A stretch of DNA of 19,943 nucleotides from positions 1 through 19,943 of the forward strand of contig PWZG01000390.1 of the NCBI GenBank assembly GCA_003567575.1, in the 5' to 3' direction. The position numbers and the translations under genes are program-made. This document shows positions 1 to 7,305 of this stretch, piece after piece. Position 1 is the first letter of the stretch, and each line of letters begins with the position of its first letter. The stretch comes from PVC group bacterium (GTDB taxonomy: Bacteria; Verrucomicrobiota; Kiritimatiellia; CAIKKV01; PXCX01). A model generated the notes under the pieces. The model saw only the letters and a program-made list of their open reading frames with translations. It did no database searches and was not told the DNA's origin.

Positions 1-100
1 CTCACCCCCTGCCCTCTCCCAGAGGGAGAGGGTGATCACGCAAGTAAGCGGATCACCGTTTTCTTGTTTTTTTGCGCAAACATGCTTGAATAAGTCACTA
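1..100 (+). repeat. Dispersed ~117-bp repeat, copy A (diverged, truncated by window edge)
   Basis: This is the most diverged of three copies of an intergenic element. It keeps the perfect hairpin arms CCCTCTCCC / GGGAGAGGG around AGA at 12-32. It also keeps the following GATCACGC segment, the CGTTTTCTTGTTTTT stretch and the terminal GTCACTA at 94-100. The left end lies outside the window. It sits just beyond the 3' end of the minus-strand helicase gene, in the same orientation as the copies at 5001 and 14881. Confidence 0.75.
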
Positions 101-148
101 ACGGCTCCTCATGAAGAGCCTGTCCCTTGGCGTTTGTCGTCCTGCGGT

Positions 149-2584
149 TCAGGCTTGGTCACGTTGCCAGAAATCGCGCACGGTGGCGACCGGATCGCTG
201 GTTACGCATATTTCTTCGCGCCAGTAACCGGGCATTTTTCGGCGGTATCCCTCGGCCGTCAGGCGCCGGTCCAACAGCATTACGAAACCACGATCCGATT
301 CGCGCCGGATAATCCGGCCGCCGGCCTGGACGACGCGATTAAGTCCCGGATACATATAGGCATGGCGGAACCCGTTGCCGTCATGTTGATCGTGATATGC
401 GCGAATCAATTCCTGTTCGGGGCATACCTTGGGCAGGCCGGGACCGATGATAAACGCGCCGACCGCCAAATGTCCCGGATAGTCGACCCCTTCGGCGAAT
501 ACCCCGCCCTGGACGGCGCACAGCAGAATTGTCTCGACCATATTGGCCTCCAGATCCGCGAGCACGGCGGCGGTATCCATTGCCGGCGTCTGAATCACCG
601 TGCGGTAAGGGCCGGGCGGCAGCATTGCGACGACTTGATCGCGAAAGGCGAAGCTGGGGAAGAACGCCAGATAATTCCCCGGCCGCAAGCGGATGGTCCG
701 TTGCATGATATCGGCAATCAAGGGCGCCGCCCGATCCCGCTGTCGATAGCGTGTATCCACCGTGGGTGTGGCGGCGATCAACCGGTTGCGGCGCGGGAAC
801 GGGCTGGGTAAATCCATTAAGTCGACCTCGCTATCCGTCAGACCGGTATTACGCAGAAAGAAATCGAATGGGCTCAGGGTTGCGCTCATCATCACGGTTC
901 CGTGAAAATAGTCGAGCCGTTCGCGCAGGAACGGCGCCGGATCAAGGCACCAGATCCGCGTATTGCCATCGGGATATCCCAGACAGGCAAAGAGATCGGC
1001 GTTATGGCGGCAACAATCGCCGTAATCGCGAATGGCGAAACAGGCGCTCAGCAGCGGATCACGAAAACGGCGGCTGCCGCCCTGGGGTTCAGGTTCAAGG
1101 CCCGCCGGTGGTTGCCGGCGGGACCGGTTACGGAGGTAAAAAAGGTATTCCAGCGTCAGGATTTCCGCGCGTTCAGCCGCGCCAATGAAGAACCGGCGCT
1201 GTGGTTCACCAGTCCAGACCGGAAGGTTTTCGCCCTGGGATTCGCGCCATTCGGCGATTTGCCGGTCAACGGCGTCGCCGACATCCGTTAACAGGCATGC
1301 CATATCCGCGTAGACGGGCGAATTCAGTCGTTCGCACAAGGCGGCCAAGCGCCGCAATTCGCTGCCGTCAAGCGTCGGCGAATAATAACCGCGCACCCGT
1401 TCGGGCAAGTTATGGGCTTCATCGACCACCAACAGCATCGGTTGGGCGGTCGGTTCGTCAAAGAAAGATTTCAAGGCCACGCGCGGATCGAAAACGTAGT
1501 TATAATCGGACACGATCACGGCGGCCCGTTGGGTGAGGGCCAGCGAGACTTCGAACGGGCATAATTGCGCGGCGGCAGCGGTTTCGGTAACGGTCAGTCC
1601 GTCAACGGTGCCGAGTGTTTCAAGCTGATCAAGCAATCCTGTTCGTTCGAGGCGCACGCTGAAATCGGCAAGAAACGAACATTCCTGGGGATCGCATCGC
1701 ATTTCCGATGCCGGGCACGACCGTTCCTTGGCCATTAATTGCATGGCGCACACGCCGCGATGGGGCGGCACGATCCGGCGCAACGTTTCGACGGCCAGTT
1801 CCTGTTGCGAGACCTTGGCCGTCACAAAAAAAAGGCGGCGATCGCCGGCCAGCGCGGCGCGCACCATCGGGAACAGCGCCGCCACTGTTTTCCCGATACC
1901 GGTCGGCGCGGAACAGAACAAGGTCCCTCCCCTATCGGCGACGGCGGCCGCGTGGTCGCTCATCTTCGCCTGCCCCGCCCGCCGGGTTGCGAATGGGAAG
2001 GTCAACGTCGCTGCCAGCTCACGTTTGCGGCGTGCGCGATCGAGGGTTTGACGATGCTCGGCGAACAAAGTATTGAGACGCGAAAACAACAGCGATTCGA
2101 CGGCCGCGGCCTGAAACGCGATATCGATATCGCGTTGGGTTCCATCCGTCAACGACAGGTATCGCAATCGGCCGGCGCGTACTCGTTCGCCATTGCGCAA
2201 CAACATCAGGCAATAATAGCCGCACTGTTCACGATGGGAATTAAGCGGCGACATGGTCGCCAACGCATCGCCGCCCAGGAATGTTGACTTGAACTCAACG
2301 ACGTCCACGCCGCGGGCGGTTTTGATCAAGAGGTCAATCCGGCCTTCCAACAGGATTTGCCATCCGGCGGGTCCTTCGAATTGCCAGCGTACGGTCGTCT
2401 CGGTAAGCGCCTGATCCGGGCCGGCGCTGTGTGCGGCGGCGGCAGCGGTTTCATGCGCTTGGCGGCCGGCGCGCGCGCGTGCGGCGCGGATACCGCCGGT
2501 CAGCGAGAGCCCCTCGGCATCGCCTTCCGTCAAGTCGCGGACCCCGCAACGCAGTATTTTGTTGGTATCGTCGAATATTGGCAT
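149..2584 (-). CDS. Rad3/DinG-family Fe-S DNA helicase with N-terminal PD-(D/E)XK nuclease-like domain
   Basis: This is a predicted ATP-dependent superfamily-2 DNA helicase of about 811 residues. Residues 80-125 look like a RecB/Cas4-type nuclease core: GRID (D84), VEFK (E97, K99) and QCGYY (Q120, Y124, the QxxxY pattern). Walker A is SAPTGIGKT at 225-233. Four cysteines that could hold an iron-sulphur cluster are C290, C297, C302 and C342. The DEAH box is at 388-391, and a motif VI-like AGGRIIRRESDRG lies near the C-terminus. I chose the start at 2584 because it follows the hflX stop by 8 bases; the in-frame start at 2644 would run into hflX, and there is no strong ribosome binding site for either. 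It is the last gene of the ilvC-hflX group. Family knowledge: Rad3/XPD/DinG helicases unwind DNA in repair. A combined helicase-nuclease role is inferred from the domains. Confidence 0.88.
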   Translation of the reverse strand: MPIFDDTNKILRCGVRDLTEGDAEGLSLTGGIRAARARAGRQAHETAAAAAHSAGPDQALTETTVRWQFEGPAGWQILLEGRIDLLIKTARGVDVVEFKSTFLGGDALATMSPLNSHREQCGYYCLMLLRNGERVRAGRLRYLSLTDGTQRDIDIAFQAAAVESLLFSRLNTLFAEHRQTLDRARRKRELAATLTFPFATRRAGQAKMSDHAAAVADRGGTLFCSAPTGIGKTVAALFPMVRAALAGDRRLFFVTAKVSQQELAVETLRRIVPPHRGVCAMQLMAKERSCPASEMRCDPQECSFLADFSVRLERTGLLDQLETLGTVDGLTVTETAAAAQLCPFEVSLALTQRAAVIVSDYNYVFDPRVALKSFFDEPTAQPMLLVVDEAHNLPERVRGYYSPTLDGSELRRLAALCERLNSPVYADMACLLTDVGDAVDRQIAEWRESQGENLPVWTGEPQRRFFIGAAERAEILTLEYLFYLRNRSRRQPPAGLEPEPQGGSRRFRDPLLSACFAIRDYGDCCRHNADLFACLGYPDGNTRIWCLDPAPFLRERLDYFHGTVMMSATLSPFDFFLRNTGLTDSEVDLMDLPSPFPRRNRLIAATPTVDTRYRQRDRAAPLIADIMQRTIRLRPGNYLAFFPSFAFRDQVVAMLPPGPYRTVIQTPAMDTAAVLADLEANMVETILLCAVQGGVFAEGVDYPGHLAVGAFIIGPGLPKVCPEQELIRAYHDQHDGNGFRHAYMYPGLNRVVQAGGRIIRRESDRGFVMLLDRRLTAEGYRRKMPGYWREEICVTSDPVATVRDFWQRDQA

Positions 2585-2592
2585 GAACGCCG

Positions 2593-3693
2593 TTATGTGG
2601 GCGGCAGTTCCGCCACGATTCGTTGTTTGATGCGGATGACGCAATCCGGATTTTTAGCGGAAACAAAAAGAGCCTTGGGATATTGTTTTCGCTGTTCCGG
2701 CAGCGTCTTGATAGCATCCGGTTCATCGATTTTATTCAATGCCAGAATTTGCGGCACATCGGCGGCATTGATTTCCTGAAGGGTTTGATTGACGATGGCG
2801 ATATGTTCAGCGACATACGGATGGGCGGCATCGGCGACATGCAACAAAAGGTCGGCTTCCCTGATTTCATCGAGGGTCGCCCGGAATGAGGCGACCAATC
2901 CGTGGGGCAGGTGCCTGATAAACCCGACCGTATCGGTCAACAACGCATAGCGTTGATCCGGCAGCCAGATACGCCGGCTTTTGGTATCGAGCGTGGCGAA
3001 CAGGCGGTCATCAACATAGGCCTTTGCCGGCGCGAATGAATTGAGCAATGTCGATTTGCCGGCATTGGTATAACCGACCAGACAGACTCGCTGCAAATGG
3101 CGGCGTTGCCGTGTTTGGAGGCGTTGCCGTTGCATGGCGGCCAAGCGGTTTTTCAGTTCGCGAATCCGACGGCGCATCGGTGCGTTACGCAATTGCAGCG
3201 GACTTTCGCCGGGACCTTTCATGCCGATCCCGCCTTCGAAACGTTGTTGACGTTCGGACACCGGGATCCGCGACACCAAATATTCCAACTGTGCGAGGCT
3301 GACCTGGGTTTGCGCTTCGGCGGATTGGGCGCGCCGGACAAATATCTGCAGGATCAATTCCGTGCGATCAATCACCTTGATCCCGATTTTGAGGTCAAGA
3401 TTATTGACTTGGACCGCTGATAATTCGTTATCGAAGATGATCAGATCGGCGCCGGCGCTCCGGCAGGGAAGCTGGATTTCTTCCAGCTTGCCTTCGCCAA
3501 TGTATAACGCCGGGTTGACGGCGGAACGCCGTTGTGTCATGACGCCGACCACGTCCGCTCCGGCGGTATCCGCCAGCCGTTCGAGTTCGGCCAGCGAATC
3601 GCGGGCACGGTCGCGATCATGACGCCCGATATTTACCTGGACGAGCAACGCTTTCTCGCGTTGATTCCGTCCCGTGGCAATAGTATTGGCCAA
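2593..3693 (-). CDS. hflX: GTPase HflX (ribosome-associated GTP-binding protein)
   Basis: HflX is a GTPase that binds the 50S subunit and, in studied bacteria, splits or rescues stalled ribosomes. The 366-residue product shows the HflX N-terminal domain (AGADVVG and the NPALYIGEGKLEEI-type segment near 60-72). It has the glycine-rich linker GGIGMKGPGES at 154-164 and the G motifs GYTNAGKST (207-215), DTVG (254-257), NKID (320-323) and SAK (345-347). It is shorter than the E. coli protein at the C-terminus, as in many phyla. The start is TTG: a GGAAG lies 7 bases upstream, and the next methionine (M52) would remove part of the N-terminal domain. It starts 42 bases after ilvC and ends 8 bases before the helicase, so the three genes are probably co-transcribed. 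Confidence 0.93.
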   Translation of the reverse strand: MANTIATGRNQREKALLVQVNIGRHDRDRARDSLAELERLADTAGADVVGVMTQRRSAVNPALYIGEGKLEEIQLPCRSAGADLIIFDNELSAVQVNNLDLKIGIKVIDRTELILQIFVRRAQSAEAQTQVSLAQLEYLVSRIPVSERQQRFEGGIGMKGPGESPLQLRNAPMRRRIRELKNRLAAMQRQRLQTRQRRHLQRVCLVGYTNAGKSTLLNSFAPAKAYVDDRLFATLDTKSRRIWLPDQRYALLTDTVGFIRHLPHGLVASFRATLDEIREADLLLHVADAAHPYVAEHIAIVNQTLQEINAADVPQILALNKIDEPDAIKTLPEQRKQYPKALFVSAKNPDCVIRIKQRIVAELPPT

Positions 3694-3735
3694 ATTACGT
3701 CTTCCAGATAACGGCGTTCGCGTCGGCGTACCCTC

Positions 3736-4848
3736 TTAATTGGATCCGCGTCCGGATACTCCCCGCGGTTTGCTTGCGCCGGCTTTTTTGGGCGCGACGG
3801 CTTTTGTTTTGGGGCGCAAATTGCGGACGGCGCGACCAGCCTGCCACATTTCGGAATTACCGATGGCAGCCAATTCCCTGTCGAGTCGTTCCTGGTAATC
3901 GCGTTTACCGCATACGCTCAACACCCGCTTGGTTTCCTTACCGGTTTTGACGGCTTGATACAATTCCTTGAAAACCGGCGCAACGGCTTTCTTGAATTTC
4001 GGTCGCCAGTCGAGCGCACCCCGCTGGGCGGTGGCCGAACAATTGGCGAACATCCAATCCATTCCATTTTCATCAACCAGTCGTATCAGACTCTGGGTCA
4101 ATTCCTCGACCGTTTCGTTGAATGCTTCGCTGGGGGAATGCCCGTTTTTGCGCAGCACATCGTATTGCGCTTCCATAACTCCGGCCAGCGCGCCCATCAG
4201 AATGCCGCGTTCGCCGGTTAGATCGCTGTAGACCTCGTGTTCGAAGGTGGTCGGGAAAAGGTAGCCCGAACCGATGCCGATACCAAGCGCCTTGCAGCGT
4301 TCCTCCGCCCGGCCGGTTGCATCCTGGAACACGCCGTAACTGGAATTGATGCCTGCGCCGGAAAGGAAATTACGTCGTACCGAGGTCCCCGATCCTTTGG
4401 GCGCCACGATCAGCACATCGACATCGTCCGGCGGCACAATGCCGGTCTGGTCGCGATAAACGATTGAAAATCCGTGCGAAAAATAGAGGGCATCGCCAGG
4501 ATTAAGATGCTTCTTGACTTCGGGCCAGATTCTTTTCTGTGCCGCATCCGAAACCAGCATCTGGATCACCGTACCGCGCTGGACTGCCTCGGGGATATCA
4601 AACAGGGTTTCACCCGGTTTCCATCCGTCCTTGACGGCGCGATTCCAATCGCGTTGGAAGGCTTTGGCCTGTCCAATGATCACATTGAATCCGTTGTCTT
4701 TCAGGTTCAATGCCTGGGCCGGTCCTTGTACGCCGTATCCGATGACGGCGATCGTTTCGTTCTTCAATACCTTGCGAGCGCGCGCCAGCGGGAATTCCTT
4801 GCGTGTCACCACATCTTCTTTCACGCCACCAAAATCGATTGTTGCCAT
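3736..4848 (-). CDS. ilvC: Ketol-acid reductoisomerase (NADP+)
   Basis: This enzyme catalyses the isomerisation and NADPH reduction of 2-acetolactate or 2-aceto-2-hydroxybutyrate in valine, isoleucine and leucine synthesis. The 370-residue product opens with the nucleotide-binding loop GYGVQG (37-42). It carries the catalytic-region SHGF (H125), APKG (K151), the Mg-binding segment DLTGERG (D209, E213) and EELTQ (E248/E249). The wording of the N-terminus (VVTRKEFPLARARKVLK) resembles the plant/Bacteroidetes-type enzyme. The last 30 residues are a basic Lys/Pro/Ala/Gly tail (KTKAVAPKKAGASKPRG) not expected in the core family. I chose ATG at 4848 with AAAAGGAG 12 bases upstream. An in-frame TTG at 4860 is only one base from that site, too close. 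A good promoter lies at 4922-4949. Confidence 0.95.
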   Translation of the reverse strand: MATIDFGGVKEDVVTRKEFPLARARKVLKNETIAVIGYGVQGPAQALNLKDNGFNVIIGQAKAFQRDWNRAVKDGWKPGETLFDIPEAVQRGTVIQMLVSDAAQKRIWPEVKKHLNPGDALYFSHGFSIVYRDQTGIVPPDDVDVLIVAPKGSGTSVRRNFLSGAGINSSYGVFQDATGRAEERCKALGIGIGSGYLFPTTFEHEVYSDLTGERGILMGALAGVMEAQYDVLRKNGHSPSEAFNETVEELTQSLIRLVDENGMDWMFANCSATAQRGALDWRPKFKKAVAPVFKELYQAVKTGKETKRVLSVCGKRDYQERLDRELAAIGNSEMWQAGRAVRNLRPKTKAVAPKKAGASKPRGVSGRGSN

Positions 4849-4921
4849 ACCGTGTTTCAACTCCTTTTGTATTCAGCTTGGGTTCACTTAAAACCTTCCG
4901 TCATGCATCTAACGTCAGGTA

Positions 4922-4949
4922 ATACTAACGCTTTGACGGCAAATGTCAA
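4922..4949 (-). promoter_or_regulatory. Sigma-70-like promoter for ilvC(-hflX-helicase)
   Basis: Read on the minus strand, a consensus -35 TTGACA (4944-4949) is followed after 16 bases by TAGTAT (4922-4927). This implies a leader of roughly 65 nt before the ilvC ATG. The -35 box and its downstream flank form a small inverted repeat (GTCAA at 4945-4949 pairs with TTGAC at 4933-4937), which could be an operator but may be chance. The same -10 TAGTAT occurs in front of the epimerase gene. Confidence 0.65.
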
Positions 4950-5000
4950 CCTTGCTGCGATTCCATCGTCCATACTCGCACACCGATCTTTGGTAAGTTT

Positions 5001-5117
5001 CTAATGGCTTCGCCAACCCTCACCCCGGCCCTCTCCCAGAGGGAGAGGGAAATCACGCGAGTGAACGGCTAACGGTTTTCTTGTTTTTCATGCCGGTTTC
5101 GTGAGTTTAAGGCACTA
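5001..5117 (+). repeat. Dispersed ~117-bp repeat, copy B
   Basis: This is nearly identical to the copy at 14881-14997, with 4 differences in 117 positions. It begins CTAATGGCTTCGCC and ends GTGAGTTTAAGGCACTA. A perfect 9-bp hairpin CCCTCTCCC / GGGAGAGGG with loop AGA lies at 5029-5049. There is no coding content. The right end contains the stop codon of the minus-strand epimerase gene (CTA at 5115-5117, read as TAG), and the left end is about 50 bases upstream of the ilvC promoter. The element has no transposase, so it would have to be mobilised in trans if it is mobile. Confidence 0.9.
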
Positions 5118-6329
5118 AATGGAGACATCTACTTTCTCCAGCAACGTCACCGCCATGATCAATGCGCGCGGCAGATGGAAGGGATCTTTGACCGGCAACG
5201 CGATGACCGTTTCGACGGGGCGTCCGCGGCGGTCGAGACGCTGCGTCCATTCCCCGTATTGCGGCACGGGGAAATGGGTAAAGCTGTAATCGTGTACCCG
5301 GCGATACCATTCCAGGCACCAGGATTCGCCGCACAGCGCATGCGCCAGCAGCAGGGCATACAAAGCTTCGGTAGCCGGCCACCAGAGTTTGACATCGGCA
5401 TGCTTGAAAAAAACCGGTTGCCGTCCTTCGGCGTCGATCCCGTGCAGTAATCCGCCGTATTGCGGATCCCAGCCCGCCTCGATATGCCGCCGGATGGTTG
5501 CGACGGCGCACGCAAGCCGGGTTGTGTCGTTGCATTTTCGTAGTTGATGTATTTGAAACCACATACTCTCGAGGGCATGACCGGGATTGACCGTGCGCCC
5601 GGCCGGCGTATCGGATACGGTGTTGTCGAGATTCAAATATTCATACATGAATCCACCCCGTTCGGGACGGATATACCGATCCATGACTTCTAGGCATTGG
5701 AAACGCGCCGCCTCGTCAATTGCCGGATCGTGGACGACTTCGGAAAGCGCGTCGAACGCCGAGGAAAAAATCATGGCTACAGCGTGTGCTTTCATCCCCG
5801 GCGGCAATGCTTGCGGCCAAATTCGAATCCGGTCCCATTGCTCGAGTTTGGGCAATACTCGGTCAACTGACTGCATTATCGTCTCCAAGACGCGACGATC
5901 ACCGGTCGCACGATACAGTTCCGTCATCCCGTAGATCGCGAATCCCGGCGTGAAGATACTGAGCGGTCCGTCCAGGATACGGCCGTCGGGACTGACTCGG
6001 AAACACCAGTCGCCGTTGTCGTCGCGACCGTATTTGACAGAAAACTCGTACAGATCCATCGCATGTTGCAACCAGAGTTCCCGTTTTTCGATGCGGTTGT
6101 AAAGCGCTGAAAATGTCCAGATCGCCCGCAATTGCGAACGCATATAGCGATCATCGCTCAGCAGCGACCCGTCATCGGCCAAACAGACATCCAGGCCCGG
6201 CCGGTCGGGACTGAATCCATGCCGTTCCCAGAACGTCATGATATCCTCCAACAGATGGCAACGCAAAAAGTCGTGTAATTCCGGCAGGTTTACCTCGGTT
6301 CGGTTCTGATATAACAACATGGCGCACAT
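5115..6329 (-). CDS. AGE-family sugar epimerase/isomerase (N-acylglucosamine 2-epimerase-like)
   Basis: This is a 404-residue protein of the N-acylglucosamine 2-epimerase family, an (alpha/alpha)6-barrel. Members interconvert GlcNAc and ManNAc, or epimerise or isomerise other sugars such as cellobiose or mannose. Supporting motifs are NPGHALESMW with H251, the aromatic KLWWPATEAL (W316, W317, E321), GEWTQRLDRRG (359-369) and DPFHLPRAL with H385; the two histidines match the general acid/base pair of the family. The substrate cannot be told from the sequence. The start at 6329 has AAGGA 9 bases upstream, but an ATG three codons inside (6320) is equally plausible. The TAG stop lies within a dispersed repeat, so the last residues may be altered. 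A sialidase-like relic upstream hints at amino-sugar use. Confidence 0.85.
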   Translation of the reverse strand: MCAMLLYQNRTEVNLPELHDFLRCHLLEDIMTFWERHGFSPDRPGLDVCLADDGSLLSDDRYMRSQLRAIWTFSALYNRIEKRELWLQHAMDLYEFSVKYGRDDNGDWCFRVSPDGRILDGPLSIFTPGFAIYGMTELYRATGDRRVLETIMQSVDRVLPKLEQWDRIRIWPQALPPGMKAHAVAMIFSSAFDALSEVVHDPAIDEAARFQCLEVMDRYIRPERGGFMYEYLNLDNTVSDTPAGRTVNPGHALESMWFQIHQLRKCNDTTRLACAVATIRRHIEAGWDPQYGGLLHGIDAEGRQPVFFKHADVKLWWPATEALYALLLAHALCGESWCLEWYRRVHDYSFTHFPVPQYGEWTQRLDRRGRPVETVIALPVKDPFHLPRALIMAVTLLEKVDVSI

Positions 6330-6373
6330 ACCTTTCCATCCTTACGACAATGAACTGTTGCCAAGACGTATTT

Positions 6374-6401
6374 ATACTACACTAAATTTTTCCCAAAACA
6401 A
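6374..6401 (-). promoter_or_regulatory. Putative promoter for the AGE-family gene
   Basis: On the minus strand, TTGTTT (6396-6401) is followed after 16 bases by TAGTAT (6374-6379), giving a leader of about 40 nt. The -35 box is weak, but the -10 and spacing match those of the ilvC promoter. Confidence 0.4.
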
Positions 6402-6439
6402 GCTTGATACGCCGACTTGTCGCAGTTACCGTGAAAAGC

Positions 6440-6616
6440 TTATCGTCCGCCCCGCAACCAGTCCATCGTAAACGCGCGCAGGAAACTTCCCTGTTCACCG
6501 TGCGTTCCCCGTGAAACCACGACCCACAGCCCTGAATCATCCACCCGACCCAACGTGGCATAGGAAAACAATCCGTATTGGAACCAGGGAAGTACGGGGC
6601 GGCCGTGGTTTCGCTG
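6440..6616 (-). pseudogene. C-terminal relic of a BNR/sialidase-like protein
   Basis: One minus-strand frame reads 58 residues from just after a TGA at 6617-6619 to a TAA at 6440-6442, with no start codon. The text looks like a real protein C-terminus. It includes FQYGLFSYATLGRVDDSGLW and GEQGSFLRAFTMDWLRGGR, with the spacing SY-x-TL-x-R-x-D-D and a terminal F-x-x-DWL. This recalls the last blades of BNR/Asp-box sialidase-like proteins (SYS..L..L.DG...FARF.L.WL). No continuation of the protein is visible upstream in any frame, so it appears to be a truncated remnant. It lies upstream of the epimerase gene on the same strand, which would suit former sialic-acid or amino-sugar catabolism. The family assignment is tentative. 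Confidence 0.4.
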
Positions 6617-6688
6617 TCATTTTTACCGCCGGACGCAGTGGCGGCGCGACGTTGAACCGACACACAAAAACTTAAAAAATAAAAAAGG

Positions 6689-6716
6689 TTGCATTCGCCG
6701 GGTAATCTGTTATTCT
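6689..6716 (+). promoter_or_regulatory. Promoter of the RRM RNA-binding protein gene
   Basis: TTGCAT (6689-6694), a 16-base spacer and TATTCT (6711-6716) are preceded by an A-rich tract (6665-6686) that could act as an UP element. Transcription from about 6723 would give a leader of about 140 nt before the ATG at 6864. Confidence 0.5.
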
Positions 6717-6863
6717 TTGCGGCGCTGGTGAGTACAGATTTGGTCAGTGAGACGGTAGATTGTCAGGCGGCCGCAAGTGACGGAGTTAACGACGATCTGA
6801 AATCCGGAAGAACGGAAACGATCACGAGGGCCGGCTCTACAGTAAGGTAAGGAAGGTAGTATC

Positions 6864-7190
6864 ATGGCTACGAAACTCTATGTTGGGAACCTGTCGTTCA
6901 ACACGACCGAGGGCGATCTGCTCCGAATGTTTGAAGAAGTCGGCGCTGTCAGCAGTTGCACGATTATCATGGACAAGTTCACCAATAAGTCACGTGGATT
7001 CGGCTTCGTTGAAATGGGCTCAGAAGATGATGCCCGTAAAGCGATTGATGAATTCAACGGCAAATCGATCGATGGTCGTCCTCTGACGGTCAACGAAGCT
7101 CGTCCCCGCGAAGACCGGGGCGGCGGCGGTGGCGGCGGCGGCTTCGGTGGCGGCGGCGGTGGCGGCGGCCGCGGACGCGACCGTCGCTGA
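6864..7190 (+). CDS. Glycine-rich RRM-domain RNA-binding protein
   Basis: This is a 108-residue single-RRM protein. RNP2 is LYVGNL (5-10), RNP1 is RGFGFVEM (44-51), and the RRM ends near residue 80. The tail is almost pure glycine with a few Phe/Arg residues and ends GRGRDRR. Family knowledge: bacterial proteins of this build (the Rbp proteins of cyanobacteria are the best known) bind single-stranded RNA and are often cold-induced. The ribosome binding site is strong (GGAAGG about 7 bases before ATG). The gene is monocistronic, with its own promoter, a leader of about 140 nt and a terminator at 7262-7297. The glycine tail is encoded by a run of GGC/GGT codons (about 7120-7170) that could vary in length by slippage. 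Confidence 0.95.
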   Translation: MATKLYVGNLSFNTTEGDLLRMFEEVGAVSSCTIIMDKFTNKSRGFGFVEMGSEDDARKAIDEFNGKSIDGRPLTVNEARPREDRGGGGGGGGFGGGGGGGGRGRDRR

Positions 7191-7243
7191 GCGGTAACCG
7201 GCAACCGTTTCGGATCGCAAACATGCCGGACCGGTGCGGTTGC

Positions 7244-7258
7244 GCTCAATCATTGAGC
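7244..7258. promoter_or_regulatory. Perfect 15-base palindrome upstream of pdxB
   Basis: GCTCAAT-C-ATTGAGC is a perfect inverted repeat just before the terminator stem and about 50 bases upstream of pdxB. It could be an operator or a small extra hairpin. Nothing else supports a function. Confidence 0.3.
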
Positions 7259-7261
7259 TTT

Positions 7262-7297
7262 AAACGGGGCGCCCTCACGGGCGTCCCGTTTTTTTTT
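7262..7297 (+). terminator. Rho-independent terminator of the RRM gene
   Basis: The 11-bp stem is ACGGGGCGCCC (7264-7274) paired with GGGCGTCCCGT (7279-7289), with one G-U pair and a TCAC loop. A run of T follows through 7297. The pdxB start codon comes only 8 bases after the T run. Confidence 0.9.
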
Positions 7298-7305
7298 ATT
7301 GTATC

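Larger units (their letters stand above)
6330..6863. other. Divergent intergenic region between the epimerase and RRM genes (534 bp)
   Basis: This stretch has no intact gene. It holds, from left to right, the epimerase promoter (6374-6401), a minus-strand coding relic (6440-6616), an A-rich tract (6665-6686), the RRM-gene promoter (6689-6716) and that gene's roughly 140-nt leader. A 93-codon minus-strand reading frame at 6382-6663 uses a different frame from the relic and has no recognisable content. Confidence 0.7.

Noticed and set aside
103..120. Hairpin GGCTC...GAGCC downstream of the helicase gene as a terminator
   Set aside because: Short stem and no T run on the minus strand after it, so termination is not supported.
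32..811. Plus-strand open frame of 259 codons
   Set aside because: It lies opposite the helicase gene, starts inside a repeat and shows no recognisable motif.
2593..2644. Longer start for the helicase gene at 2644
   Set aside because: It would overlap the end of hflX by about 50 bases; the ATG at 2584 follows the hflX stop directly.
6382..6663. 93-codon minus-strand frame
   Set aside because: The protein-like text at this place is in a different minus-strand frame; this frame shows no family pattern and no ribosome binding site.
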